Source: Streptomyces griseocarneus
GTDB lineage: Bacteria; Actinomycetota; Actinomycetes; Streptomycetales; Streptomycetaceae
Length of the DNA: 64,000 nt
Direction: 5' to 3'
Assembly: GCA_003674045.1 (NCBI GenBank)
Contig: PENC01000009.1
Span: 124,001-188,000 of the forward strand
How positions within the stretch are numbered: position 1 is the first letter of the stretch; each line of letters opens with the position of its first letter. The notes below the pieces were generated by a model. It had not been told where the DNA came from, ran no database searches, and saw only the letters and a program-made list of their open reading frames with translations. Position numbers and translations under genes: made by a program. Of the stretch, positions 10,737 through 19,471 are shown one piece after another.

Positions 10737-11582
10737 ATGAACAACAAGCATGGCTTGCGGGGGACCATGGCGGCGGTCGCGTGCGCGGCCGCCCTGATCG
10801 GCGTTTCCGCCTGCGGCAGTGACAACGGCGGCAAGAACGACGCGAAGAGCGACGCCACGCCCTCCGCCACGGCTTCGGCGAAGCCCTCCGAAGCACCGAA
10901 GAAGAGCGAGCTCGACGGCCTGTCCGCCGAGGAGATATCCAGGAAGGCCCAGTCGGCGCTGGGCGCGGCGAAGACGCTGCACCTGAAGCAGACGGAGAGC
11001 AAGGACGGCAAGACGCTCTCCATGGACCTGTTCTCGGACACCAAGGGCAACTGCGACGCCACGGTCGCCAAGGCGGACGAGGGCTCGAACGCCATCGTCA
11101 AGCGCGACAACAAGGTCTGGATGAAGCCGGACACCACCCTGATGGAGAAGAAGTTCGGCGCCAAGGCCCCGGTCGCCAAGGGCGTGCTCAAGGACCGCTG
11201 GATCGGCGGCAGCGACAACGACCCCATGCTGAAGACTCCGGCCAAGGTGTGCGGACTGCTCCCCACGATCCAGAGCAGGACCCTCGCGAGCGACTCCACC
11301 AAGGACAAGCTGGCCAAGGAGGCGCCCACCACGGTCGAGGGCGTGGCCGTCATTCCGCTGAAGGGCACGAACGAGAAGGGCGGCCAGGAGGAGATCGACG
11401 TCGCCTCCGAAGGCACCCCCTACCCGGTGAAGATCGTGGAGATCAAGGACGGCAAGACCATCACGTCGCTGATCAGCGACTACGACAAGCCGCTCCCGGC
11501 CACGACGCCCTCGGCGGCCGAGACCGTCGACGCGGTGGAATTCCGCGCGCAGACCAAGACCGCCGCCGACGCCTCCAGCTGA
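10737..11582 (+). CDS. Putative lipoprotein, LppX/LprG-like length and layout
   Basis: Secreted lipid-anchored protein of 281 residues. The signal peptide ends in a lipobox, LIGVSAC, followed by a Ser/Ala/Lys/Pro-rich spacer of about 40 residues and a folded domain beginning LSAEEISRKAQSALGAAKTLHL. That opening, with a beta-rich middle (TLSMDLFSDTKGNCDATV, DNKVWMKPD) and TTVEGVAVIPLK, is common in actinobacterial LppX/LprAFG-like and DUF-type lipoproteins; the ligand is unknown. A TAGCGT box (10725-10730) lies six bases before the ATG, so the mRNA is probably leaderless. Divergent from the betaine operon by 178 bases; a link to osmoadaptation is possible but not shown. Confidence 0.75.
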   Translation: MNNKHGLRGTMAAVACAAALIGVSACGSDNGGKNDAKSDATPSATASAKPSEAPKKSELDGLSAEEISRKAQSALGAAKTLHLKQTESKDGKTLSMDLFSDTKGNCDATVAKADEGSNAIVKRDNKVWMKPDTTLMEKKFGAKAPVAKGVLKDRWIGGSDNDPMLKTPAKVCGLLPTIQSRTLASDSTKDKLAKEAPTTVEGVAVIPLKGTNEKGGQEEIDVASEGTPYPVKIVEIKDGKTITSLISDYDKPLPATTPSAAETVDAVEFRAQTKTAADASS

Positions 11583-11589
11583 CCCCCGC

Positions 11590-12543
11590 TCACCCCCCGC
11601 CCGCGCAGTAGCCGGTCGGACAGAACGAGCCCACCAGTATCTGGTGGGCTCGTGCGTACGGGGCCCAGCCCGAGTCGGGGCCCATCACCAGCAGGGCGTA
11701 CATCCGGCGATCGGGCTCCACGACATCGCGGAGCAGGACGTGCCGGGTGATGCCGTCGCGGGTGTAGGTGTACTCCAGCTCCGCCGCCGAACCGTCCGTC
11801 GACTCGGCCAGCCTGACGCGCTGATAGCTGGGGTTCTTGGAGACCGAGCCCTCGATCGCCAGCACCCCTTCGCGCGGCGTGCTCTCCGCTCCGTTCAGCT
11901 GATAGACCTGAACGAAGTCGTTGTCGTCCTGCTTGTAGAACACGCTGGTGCCGTCCGCGCTGCGCACCCAGCCCTGGGGCACGTCGAACGTGGCGCTCAC
12001 GGGACCGCTTTCGCGGACCTGCTGGTAGCCGGCGGGGACACCGCTCGTGCCGCCACCGGTGGAACCGGAGGAGCCGGAGCCGCCGGAGGAGCTCGTACCC
12101 CCTGTGCCACCCGTGTTCCCGGTGCCGCCCGAGCCGTCCGTCGGCGTGTCCGTCGTGGCCCCGGTGGCCCCGCCCGTGGTGACCGAGCCGCCCGTGGTGC
12201 TCACTCCGCCGTTGGTCAGGCCGGGTGTCGCCGGGGCGCTGTAGGTGGTGCTGGGCCCCACCGGCGCGCGGTCGCCGCCGTCGTCGTTCCGCGTCAGCTT
12301 CCAGACCCCGAAGCCGACACCCCCGGCGAGCACCGCGCCCGCGACCACCCCGGCCAGGATCGTCTCGCGCGAGCGGCGCCGCGGGGCGTCGTCCCCCGAG
12401 GGCACCTGGAACTGCGGGAAGTCCGGCTCGGTCGGGTCATGGGAGAAGCCCGGCTCGGTCGGTTCATAGGAGGGGTACGAGCTGTGCCGTGGCGGTTCGT
12501 CGTCGTCCACCCACTGCTGGCGCTCCGCGTCCCAGCGGCTCAC
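11590..12543 (-). CDS. Single-pass membrane protein with extracellular domain
   Basis: Protein of 317 residues with a cytoplasmic N-terminus that opens SRWDAERQQWVDDDEP and contains EPTEPGFSHDPTEPDF repeats, one membrane helix (about residues 62-82, ETILAGVVAGAVLAGGVGFG), a long Gly/Ser/Thr linker, and a folded C-terminal domain of about 145 residues starting at YQQVRESGPVSATFDVPQGW. The outside domain has the same plan as the extracellular end of the Ser/Thr kinase at 49159-50922 (both start with a VP.GW turn and end with a Trp-rich helix). No enzyme motif seen. It is the last of three closely spaced minus-strand genes (12-base gap to the next). Confidence 0.7.
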   Translation of the reverse strand: MSRWDAERQQWVDDDEPPRHSSYPSYEPTEPGFSHDPTEPDFPQFQVPSGDDAPRRRSRETILAGVVAGAVLAGGVGFGVWKLTRNDDGGDRAPVGPSTTYSAPATPGLTNGGVSTTGGSVTTGGATGATTDTPTDGSGGTGNTGGTGGTSSSGGSGSSGSTGGGTSGVPAGYQQVRESGPVSATFDVPQGWVRSADGTSVFYKQDDNDFVQVYQLNGAESTPREGVLAIEGSVSKNPSYQRVRLAESTDGSAAELEYTYTRDGITRHVLLRDVVEPDRRMYALLVMGPDSGWAPYARAHQILVGSFCPTGYCAGGG

Positions 12544-12555
12544 GTGATCGCCCCC

Positions 12556-13089
12556 TCACGCCAGCAGCTGACTGATCGCGTGGACGATCTCGAGCGCCGA
12601 CGCGAGGCCTGCGACGACCGGCGCGCCGCCGCTCAGCAGCGACCGCAGCCGCTCCAGCCTGCCGCGGTCGGTCCGGCCGGTGCGCGCGGCCTCCTCCTCC
12701 AGACCGGCGAGCTCGCCTTCGACGTCGTCGATGCCGTCATCGTCCGTCCGCACGAGCAGCGGCAACTGACCGCGTAACCGCCCTATTGCCGCCAGGAGTT
12801 CGGGCGATACGGGCAGGGGTGCACGCGCCGCGTCCACAGCGGTCGCCCTCTCCCCCGCCGCGAGCGCCCCGCCGTGCAACTCGTCCACCGCGATGCCTCC
12901 TTCGGCGGGCACGTGCTGCGGGACGGAAGCCGGGCCGCCCTCTCTGGCGGCGGGCCGGGCGGTGCGCTCCGAGCGGTCCTCCGCGCGCGCCCCGCGGCCG
13001 CTGGCGACCGCGCCCCCGGTCATGCGATTGATGGCGATACCGCCACCCGACTCCGCGGCCTTGCCCCGCCTGTCCTTCTCCTCCGTCAT
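12556..13089 (-). CDS. Hypothetical protein with two Gly-rich GGA(V/L)A(S/A)G motifs (DUF5955-like)
   Basis: A 177-residue soluble protein, function unknown. Residues 16-36 (GGIAINRMTGGAVASGRGAR and following) and 64-84 (GGIAVDELHGGALAAGERAT and following) repeat the same pattern, and a third version closes the neighbouring protein at 13086. The C-terminal 90 residues are helical (LLAAIGRLRGQLPLLV, EGELAGLEEEAARTGRTDRG, SALEIVHAISQLLA). The overall plan resembles what I remember of the actinobacterial DUF5955 family, but I could not check this. Its ATG overlaps the upstream stop (ATGA), so the two proteins are made together and may act as a pair. Confidence 0.6.
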   Translation of the reverse strand: MTEEKDRRGKAAESGGGIAINRMTGGAVASGRGARAEDRSERTARPAAREGGPASVPQHVPAEGGIAVDELHGGALAAGERATAVDAARAPLPVSPELLAAIGRLRGQLPLLVRTDDDGIDDVEGELAGLEEEAARTGRTDRGRLERLRSLLSGGAPVVAGLASALEIVHAISQLLA

Positions 13090-14705
13090 GATCCCCCGCT
13101 ATTCGTGGTGTTCTTGGCCAGTGCCCCGGACCCGCTGGCGACCGCTCCGCCGCTCATCGAGCCGATGAACACGCCGCCCTCGCTGATCTGGACGATCTGC
13201 TGCTCGAACTGGTCGGTCTCGTAGCCCTGGGAGCGCAGGGCGTCCCGTACGCCGCTCGCGATGCGGTCCTGGACCGTCTTCACATAGCGGCTGATGTCCA
13301 TCTCCTGGAACAGCGACAGCGTCTGCGTGCCCGCGAGCTCCCGTACCGAGGTCGCCGGGCCGTCCGGCATCCCGTACTGCGGCATCGCCAGCCAGGTGCG
13401 GAAGCCGTGGACGGCGGAGCTCACCGTGGAGACGGCGGACGCGAACCCGGCGGCGGGCCCGCTGAGCAGGGCGCGCAGGCCGTCGCGCAGGAAGTTGTCC
13501 GGGCCGCGCGCCGCGATCACGTCGACCGCGCGGAACTCCGGCCTGATGGGCATCAGGACGTGCGGTACGACCTCCAGGACCAGCATGCCGCCCTGGGTGT
13601 GCACCCGGATCAGGATGGTCGCCACGACCTGCTCGTCCCAGGCGCCGACGCGGATGCGCAGGAAGTAGCGGCGGGCCTCGCCGCCCTCGTCGACCGACTC
13701 GGCCAGGTGCCGCAGGACGGTGCCGCCCGCGTAGTCGACCTCCGGGCGCGGCGGGCCGACCGGCAGATAGACGAATTCCTCGATCTCCAGGTCCTTCAGC
13801 CGGTCCCGGCTGGTCTGCCCGGCGCTGTCCCGCAGCGCCTCCAGCCGCGGCCGGATCAGCTCCACGACCGTACGGGCCGTGAAGGGCGCCGGGACCGCCG
13901 CTCCCAGGTCGGCGTCCTTGCGGCGCTTGAGCTCCAGAACGAACGACCAGGGCTCGTAGGGCCGCCCCATGCCGAGGAAGGGACGCCCCGAGTCGTAGAT
14001 CGTCAGGCCCGCGTACTGCTCGCGGTCGATGGCCCGCGCGACCCGCCGGTGGTGCTCGGTGTACGGGACGGCCCGGTCCCGCCGCGCGAACTCCTTGCGG
14101 CTCAGTTCGTTGCGCATCACGTCCGAGACACGCGCGCGGTGTGCCCAGATGGGCAGGGTCAGCAGCAGCGGGAAGACGACGGCGATCCAGCTGCCCGAGC
14201 CCCAGATCAGCTGGAACAGCGCATAGGCCCAGTAGGCGACGGCTAACACCCCCGACACCACGGGTATCAGGACCCGCACCTGTCCCTTCATCGCCTCGCG
14301 CATCATGCGCTTGTCCAGTACATAGACGGACGAGCCGCGCCCCGCGGAGGCGGCGGACGACCACTGCAGGAAGCAGACGACCGCGTACAGCCCCGACCAC
14401 AACGGGATGCCGATGCCGAACGGATCGGCCGCGGAGTCCTCGCTGCCGGTGCCGACCTCGACGCCGATGAAGAGACCCCAGAACACGAGGAGCCACAGCG
14501 CGGTCTGCACGTCCTGTGCGCGGGCGCGCAGCGCGTACGCGAGCACCGGCACGATGTCGACACCGAGCGAGGGGGCTATCGGCCGCTCCTCGTGTTCCAC
14601 CAGCTCCTCGATGACGCGGCGGCGGAAATCGATGTCCAGGTAGGTGCCCGCACAGAGAAGCCTCGTGGCCTCCGTGCGGGACTCACGTCCAACAGGAGTT
14701 GACAT
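13086..14705 (-). CDS. Large membrane protein ending in a GGAVASG motif
   Basis: A 539-residue protein of unknown function. Hydrophobic helices lie around residues 70-95, 105-125 and 150-185; an N-terminal cytoplasmic segment (TEATRLLCAGTYLDIDFRRRVIEELVEHEERPIAPSLG) precedes them and about 350 mostly soluble residues follow. The extreme C-terminus carries GGVFIGSMSGGAVASGSGAL, closely matching motifs in the next gene. Upstream ATGs exist, but ATG at 14705 opens the well-supported sequence STPVGRESRTEATRLL. First gene of a three-gene unit with 12556 and 11590. No nucleotide-binding or catalytic motif is visible. Confidence 0.65.
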   Translation of the reverse strand: MSTPVGRESRTEATRLLCAGTYLDIDFRRRVIEELVEHEERPIAPSLGVDIVPVLAYALRARAQDVQTALWLLVFWGLFIGVEVGTGSEDSAADPFGIGIPLWSGLYAVVCFLQWSSAASAGRGSSVYVLDKRMMREAMKGQVRVLIPVVSGVLAVAYWAYALFQLIWGSGSWIAVVFPLLLTLPIWAHRARVSDVMRNELSRKEFARRDRAVPYTEHHRRVARAIDREQYAGLTIYDSGRPFLGMGRPYEPWSFVLELKRRKDADLGAAVPAPFTARTVVELIRPRLEALRDSAGQTSRDRLKDLEIEEFVYLPVGPPRPEVDYAGGTVLRHLAESVDEGGEARRYFLRIRVGAWDEQVVATILIRVHTQGGMLVLEVVPHVLMPIRPEFRAVDVIAARGPDNFLRDGLRALLSGPAAGFASAVSTVSSAVHGFRTWLAMPQYGMPDGPATSVRELAGTQTLSLFQEMDISRYVKTVQDRIASGVRDALRSQGYETDQFEQQIVQISEGGVFIGSMSGGAVASGSGALAKNTTNSGGS

Positions 14706-14951
14706 ACGTCCCCCGATCGTCGAACTCACCTGCGAATCAGCAGGAGTTGACGCACTTTCGGAGAACCCAGAATAAGCCGAACGGCCCGCCACCGTCCCCG
14801 GCCGGGAACGATTGACGGGCCGGAATTCGACGCGTACGGGCGTACGTCGGTAAGCCTGTACGAATTAGATCGGTTGACGGAGATCGGTCGGAGGATTCGC
14901 TCAACCGGACGATCGCGTGGGCCGATCAGGCGCGACGGACGCGCGCCGGGC

Positions 14952-15941
14952 TCAGATGAGGCCGAGGGCGCGCACCGCGTCGCGCTCCTCCACGAGCTCC
15001 TGGACCGAGGCGTCGATGCGGGCGCGGGAGAACTCGTTGATCTCCAGGCCCTGGACGATCTCGTACTTGCCGTCCTTCGTGGTGACCGGGAAGGACGAGA
15101 TGATGCCCTCGGGCACGCCGTAGGAGCCGTCCGAGGGGATGCCCATGGAGGTCCAGTCGCCGGCGGCGGTGCCGTTGACCCAGGTGTGGACGTGGTCGAT
15201 GGCGGCGTTGGCGGCCGAGGCGGCCGAGGACGCGCCACGGGCCTCGATGATCGCGGCGCCGCGCTTGGCGACGGTCGGGATGAAGGTGTCGGCCAGCCAC
15301 GCCTCGTCGTTCACGGTCTCGGCGGCGTTCTTGCCCGCGACCTCGGCGTGGAAGATGTCCGGGTACTGCGTGGCGGAGTGGTTGCCCCAGATCGTCAGCT
15401 TGCGGATCTCGGAGACCTGGGTGCCGGTCTTCTGCGCGAGCTGGCTGACGGCGCGGTTGTGGTCCAGGCGCGTCATGGCGGTGAAGCGCTCGGCGGGCAC
15501 GTCCGGGGCGGCGGCCTGGGCGATCAGGGCGTTGGTGTTGGCCGGGTTGCCGACGACGAGGATCTTGATGTCGTCCGCGGCGTTGTCGTTGATGGCCTTG
15601 CCCTGCGGCTTGAAGATGCCGCCGTTGGCCTCCAGCAGGTCACCGCGCTCCATACCCTTGGTACGCGGGCGGGCGCCGACGAGCAGGCCCACGTTCGCAC
15701 CGGCGAACGCCACGTTCGGGTCGTCGGTGATGTCGATCCCGCGCAGCAGCGGGAAGGCGCAGTCGTCGAGCTCCATCGCGGTGCCCTCGGCGGCCTTCAG
15801 GCCCTGCGGGATCTCCAGCAGGCGCAGCTTGACCGGCACGTCCGCGCCGAGGAGCTGACCGGAGGCGATGCGGAAGAGCAGCGCGTAGCCGATCTGACCG
15901 GCCGCGCCGGTGACGGTGACATTGACGGGAGTGCGGGTCAT
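14952..15941 (-). CDS. mdh: Malate dehydrogenase
   Basis: NAD-dependent malate dehydrogenase of the TCA cycle, 329 residues, the usual length for the actinobacterial cytosolic-like enzyme. The nucleotide-binding motif VTVTGAAGQIGYALLFRIASG is at the N-terminus; GARPRTKGMERGDLLEANG supplies substrate-loop arginines, VVGNPANTNALI and MTRLDHNRA follow, and TIWGNHSATQYPD contains the catalytic His. ATG at 15941 is chosen because it starts directly at the Rossmann strand (TRTPVNVTVTG). Monocistronic, with 246 bases to the next gene and a long repeat-bearing region upstream. Confidence 0.97.
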   Translation of the reverse strand: MTRTPVNVTVTGAAGQIGYALLFRIASGQLLGADVPVKLRLLEIPQGLKAAEGTAMELDDCAFPLLRGIDITDDPNVAFAGANVGLLVGARPRTKGMERGDLLEANGGIFKPQGKAINDNAADDIKILVVGNPANTNALIAQAAAPDVPAERFTAMTRLDHNRAVSQLAQKTGTQVSEIRKLTIWGNHSATQYPDIFHAEVAGKNAAETVNDEAWLADTFIPTVAKRGAAIIEARGASSAASAANAAIDHVHTWVNGTAAGDWTSMGIPSDGSYGVPEGIISSFPVTTKDGKYEIVQGLEINEFSRARIDASVQELVEERDAVRALGLI

Positions 15942-16292
15942 GGCGATCTCCTGCTGCGAACTGGGGTCGGGTGTCCCTGCCCATGTATGGCGGACCTCTC
16001 TCGGTATCAAGAGATCCGGCGTCAGGCTATACCGCCGCCGCGGCCGGGGAACGCGGGGACCTGTGTGTGACGGCTCACCGCGTGTGGCGGCGCGCCCCGT
16101 AAGGGGCGCGGGGCTGTGACATTGTGCGGCTCCGCCGCGTGGGCGCGACCAGCCGCCGACGGCGCACCGGGCCAAGGGGGCAAAGCCCCCTCAGGGGCGC
16201 GGGGAACTGCGCGACCAGCCGCAGGCGGCCCGCAGCCGCGCACCGGGCCCGGGTGGCAGCCCGGTGGGCGGTGGGCGCCGACGCGGCGAGCG
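15942..16292. other. Non-coding gap upstream of mdh
   Basis: The first ~150 bases hold the mdh leader and promoter region (no strong -35/-10 pair identified). The rest is filled by a composite dispersed repeat (16091-16270) that also lies just downstream of the HTH gene. No open frame with coding character is seen. Confidence 0.6.
16091..16270 (+). repeat. Dispersed repeat, full A+B composite copy
   Basis: Unit A begins CGCGCCCCGTAAGGGGCGCG and continues through GCGGCTCCGCCGCG; unit B contains GGGGCGCGGGGAACTGCGCG, ACCAGCC, GCACCGGGC and CCGGTGGGC. The same two units in the same order recur at 25128-25279. Unit A starts with a short palindrome able to form a hairpin. About ten related copies occur in the window. 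Confidence 0.85.
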
Positions 16293-17435
16293 TCAGACGC
16301 TACGCGGAACCGTGCAGCCCTTCGCCCCCGATTTCAGGGACGCGCAGGCCGTCGCCTGGCCGGGGGCCGTCACGGCCACCATGGGCGTGTAGCCGTCCGC
16401 CGCGTGGCCGGCCGCCGCGCCCACTCGGCCGGCCTCCGTGCGGGCCGGCGAGGAGCCGTGCGCCTTGGCGTTTATGCGGACGGCGTCACCGGCTCCGGCC
16501 CGCGTTATGCGGCCCCACGCCGCCCCGCAGGCCTCGCTGTAGCGGACCTCGACGTACGACGTGCCGACCGTCGCGTATCCGGCCGTCGTCGCGCGGTCGC
16601 CCCCGCAGCCCATCGCCTCGGGGTCCTTGCCCGCGCACGCGTCGCCCGTGCACTTCACCCCGGTGGGGAGCGCGGACGGGGCACTCGTGCCCGGCTGCGG
16701 GGCGGGCGGCGCCGCGGAGCCCTGGTCCTTGTCGTCGCTGCCCACGCCCAGCAGCAGCACGGCAGCGGCGACGACGAGGAGGGCGCCCACGGCACCGGTG
16801 ACGAAGAGCGCGGCCCGGCGGCGCGGCGGCCGTCCGCCGCTCCCGGAGGGCTTGGCGGACCCCGAGGGCCCCGAGGACCCGGACGGGCCCATCGGGATCG
16901 CCTTCGCCCGGTAGTCCGGCGGCTGCGCCGACCGCGGCACGGACGGCACGCCCGCCTGCCCCGCCGCACCCGCCGCACCGGTCGGGCGCGGCGGCCCGGG
17001 GGCCTCCGCCGCCGACACCGTCCGCACCCCGTCCCCGTCCGGCACCTGCCGGCACAGCGGCTCCGGGGGCGCGGGCACGGGCATGGGCGGCGGCCCGAAC
17101 TCGCCCAGCGCGGCCCGCGCCTGGGCCACCCGGAGGGATTCCACCGTCACGTCGTGCCGAAGCTCGGAGCGACTCCAGGCGCGCTCCGCCAGCTCCCACA
17201 TCGTGCCGAGGTGCCCGGGGTCGGCGCCCGTCGCCCCGGCGAGGGCCTCGACGGCGCCGAACGGCGGCAGCAGCCGCCCGTTCAGATAGCGTTCCCACGA
17301 CGTCTTGCTGTAACCGGTGCGGTCCGCGACGGCACCCAGGCCCATCCCGCTGCGCTCGACGATTCTGCGCAGTTGTTCGGTGAATTCGCGGACCTCTGGA
17401 TCGAGTTCTTGCGGTAGAGCCCTCCAACGCGGCAT
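16293..17435 (-). CDS. Helix-turn-helix membrane-anchored protein with DUF2690 domain
   Basis: A 380-residue protein: an N-terminal XRE-type HTH (about residues 12-70; GMGLGAVADRTGYSKTSWER is the helix pair), a Pro/Gly-rich linker, one membrane helix (RRRAALFVTGAVGALLVVAA, around residue 215), and an extracytoplasmic DUF2690 domain with four conserved cysteines (KCTGDACAGKDPEAMGCGGD and YSEACGAAW). This layout, DNA-binding inside and a small disulphide domain outside, is common in Streptomyces and suggests a membrane-tethered regulator, with unknown signal and targets. Monocistronic, divergent from nothing close; 426 bases separate it from the gene upstream. Confidence 0.78.
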   Translation of the reverse strand: MPRWRALPQELDPEVREFTEQLRRIVERSGMGLGAVADRTGYSKTSWERYLNGRLLPPFGAVEALAGATGADPGHLGTMWELAERAWSRSELRHDVTVESLRVAQARAALGEFGPPPMPVPAPPEPLCRQVPDGDGVRTVSAAEAPGPPRPTGAAGAAGQAGVPSVPRSAQPPDYRAKAIPMGPSGSSGPSGSAKPSGSGGRPPRRRAALFVTGAVGALLVVAAAVLLLGVGSDDKDQGSAAPPAPQPGTSAPSALPTGVKCTGDACAGKDPEAMGCGGDRATTAGYATVGTSYVEVRYSEACGAAWGRITRAGAGDAVRINAKAHGSSPARTEAGRVGAAAGHAADGYTPMVAVTAPGQATACASLKSGAKGCTVPRSV

Positions 17436-17861
17436 TGCCGTCCCCCTGTCCCCCGAGGCGCGTTTCGTTCGTCAGGTCATGTGCCGTGCCCTTCGCGCGT
17501 CTGCCCCGCGCGGCCGCGCTGCGCACGGCGGCGCCACGCGGCGGCGGCGAACCCCCTCCGCGGTCCCGGACCCGGCTATCCAGGGGGATGCCGCAACTCA
17601 GCATGGCAGTTCCCGCAGGAAGGGCGCACGGTCGCACTCGGCGCGAAAGGCTGGCCCGACATGCGCTCTTGTCACAGATACGGGACAACTGATACGGGCC
17701 GGTGATCTCGTCCCGGAACCGTCACCCCCGGGCCACAGCGCGCCGGAAGATCTTGCCCGGCGCGCTCTTGATCATGATTCTCGGAACCGGGCGGTGCCGC
17801 GTCTTCCCACGGGGGTGGAAGACGGGGCGCCGTGGCCGCTCCCCGGGGGAGGAGCCCGCGG
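17436..17861. other. Non-coding gap between HTH gene and isocitrate dehydrogenase
   Basis: Contains the promoter region of the HTH gene (17436 to about 17700, no clear consensus hexamers) and, closer to the isocitrate dehydrogenase stop, two hairpins: 17737-17766 and an imperfect one at 17800-17824 (CGTCTTCCCAC with GTGGAAGACG). Short open frames here lack third-position GC bias typical of the neighbours. Confidence 0.5.
17737..17766 (-). terminator. Hairpin downstream of isocitrate dehydrogenase gene
   Basis: AGCGCGCCGG (17737-17746) pairs perfectly with CCGGCGCGCT (17757-17766), 10-base loop. It lies about 95 bases past the stop of the minus-strand isocitrate dehydrogenase gene and before the HTH promoter. 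Confidence 0.55.
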
Positions 17862-19139
17862 TCAGTCGACGGCGGCCTCCTCCCCGATGCCCCCGCTGCC
17901 CCCGGCATCCCCCAGGTCCCCGGATGTCCCGAGGCGCTCGCGCAGGTTCCCGTCCAGCGCGTCCAGGAACTGCTCCGTGGTCAGCCACGGCGTGTCCTTG
18001 GAGATCAGCGACGCCAGGTCCCTGGTCATCTGGCCGCCCTCGACGGTCTCCACGCAGACCCGCTCCAGGGTCCGCGCGAACCGGGTGACCTCGGGGGTGC
18101 CGTCGAGCTCGCCGCGGTGGGCGAGGCCGCGGGTCCAGGCGAAGACCGACGCGATCGGGTTGGTCGACGTCGGCTTGCCCTGCTGGTGCTGCCGGTAGTG
18201 CCGGGTGACCGTGCCGTGCGCGGCCTCCGCCTCCAGGGTGCGGCCGTCGGGGGACATCAGCACCGAGGTCATCAGGCCGGGCGAGCCGAAGCCCTGTGCG
18301 ACGGCGTCGGACTGCACGTCGCCGTCGTAGTTCTTGCAGGCCCACACGTAGCCGCCCGGCCGCTTCAGGGCCGCCGCCGCCATGTCGTCGATCAGACGGT
18401 GCTCGTAGGTCAGGCCCGCCGCCTCGAACTCCGCCCGGAACCCGGCGTCGAAGACCTCCTGGAAGATGTCCTTGAAACGGCCGTCGTACTTCTTCAGGAC
18501 CGTGTTCTTCGTCGACAGGGAGACCGGGTAGCGCCGGTTCAGGCCGTAACGGAACGTGGCGTTCGCGAAGTCGCGGATCGACGCGTCGTGGTTGTACATG
18601 CCGAGCGCCACCCCCGGCCCGGGGAACTCGTGCACCTCCAGCTCGACCGGCTCGGAGCCGTCCTTCGGGGTGAAGGTCATCGTCAGCGAGCCGGGCCCGG
18701 GAATCCGCAGGTCCGTGGCGCGGTACTGGTCGCCAAACGCATGGCGGGCGACCACGATCGGCTCCGTCCAGCCCGGGACGAGCCGGGGCACGTTGGCCAC
18801 GATGACCGGCTCGCGGAAAATCACCCCGCCGAGGATGTCCCGGATCGTGCCGTTGGGCGAGGGATACATGGCCTTGAGGCCGAACTCCTCGACCCGTGCC
18901 TCGTCCGGGGTGATCGTCGCGCACTTCACCCCGACGCCGTGCTCCTTGATGGCGTGCGCGGCGTCGACGGTCACCTGGTCGTTGGTGGCGTCGCGGTGCT
19001 CGATCCCCAGGTCGAAGTAGCGCAGCTCGACGTCGAGGTGCGGCAGGATCAGCCGGTCCTTGACGGCGGACCAGATGATCCGGGTCATCTCGTCGCCGTC
19101 GAGCTCGACGACGGGGTTGGCTGCCTTGATCTTGGCCAT
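17862..19139 (-). CDS. icd: NADP-dependent isocitrate dehydrogenase, homodimeric (type II) form
   Basis: Converts isocitrate to 2-oxoglutarate and CO2 with NADP+. At 425 residues it has the mid-size IDH1/IDH2-like plan, not the ~740-residue monomeric enzyme that I associate with most Streptomyces. Motifs: VVELDGDEMTRIIW at the N-terminus, KCATITPDEARVEEF, SPNGTIRDILGGVIFREPV (substrate Ser/Asn/Arg), LIDDMAAAALKRPGGYVWACKNYDGDVQSD (metal Asp residues), EAAHGTVTRHYRQHQQGKPTSTNP (NADP loop). A Gly-rich acidic tail of ~20 residues (GDLGDAGGSGGIGEEAAVD) is extra. Close to mdh and sucCD, which it links through the TCA cycle. Single gene with its own terminator hairpin. Confidence 0.93.
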   Translation of the reverse strand: MAKIKAANPVVELDGDEMTRIIWSAVKDRLILPHLDVELRYFDLGIEHRDATNDQVTVDAAHAIKEHGVGVKCATITPDEARVEEFGLKAMYPSPNGTIRDILGGVIFREPVIVANVPRLVPGWTEPIVVARHAFGDQYRATDLRIPGPGSLTMTFTPKDGSEPVELEVHEFPGPGVALGMYNHDASIRDFANATFRYGLNRRYPVSLSTKNTVLKKYDGRFKDIFQEVFDAGFRAEFEAAGLTYEHRLIDDMAAAALKRPGGYVWACKNYDGDVQSDAVAQGFGSPGLMTSVLMSPDGRTLEAEAAHGTVTRHYRQHQQGKPTSTNPIASVFAWTRGLAHRGELDGTPEVTRFARTLERVCVETVEGGQMTRDLASLISKDTPWLTTEQFLDALDGNLRERLGTSGDLGDAGGSGGIGEEAAVD

Positions 19140-19471
19140 GTGGGGAGCCCTCTCGCGCGGCGCCGTTCGGCGAATCGACCGTCACCGCGATCCTCGCCCG
19201 GGGTGCCCGGGCAGTCACGTCTCCCACGCGCGTGTGCCACCACCCGGCGTACGCCTACGAGCTCGGGAAGCGATGCCGTCGGGCGAGTGCGGGCCGACAG
19301 GGGCTGATCGCGCAGTTCCCCGCGCCCCTGACGGAGCACGCCCGGCGTCGCGGTGCCAACCTCGTCACCCCCGGTTGTGGGCGGGCGTTCCGCAGGGCGG
19401 AACGGGCCGGGCACAACCGGACCACCGGCCGCGACCGACCACGGGGTCCGGGGCGCAGCCCCGGGACGCCG
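19140..19471. other. Non-coding gap upstream of isocitrate dehydrogenase
   Basis: Holds the leader of the isocitrate dehydrogenase gene, an inverted copy of the dispersed repeat core (19301-19332), and the tail of the folD/DUF3017 transcript. No coding frame supported and no clear promoter hexamers. Confidence 0.5.
19301..19332 (-). repeat. Dispersed repeat, short inverted copy of unit B
   Basis: Reads, as reverse complement, TCAGGGGCGCGGGGAACTGC followed by GCGATCAGCC: the unit B core with one change. It lacks unit A and the downstream CCGGTGGGC part. Confidence 0.75.

Noticed and set aside
16091..16270. Repeat copies as CRISPR or IS ends
   Set aside because: Copies are kilobases apart without spacers or a transposase nearby.
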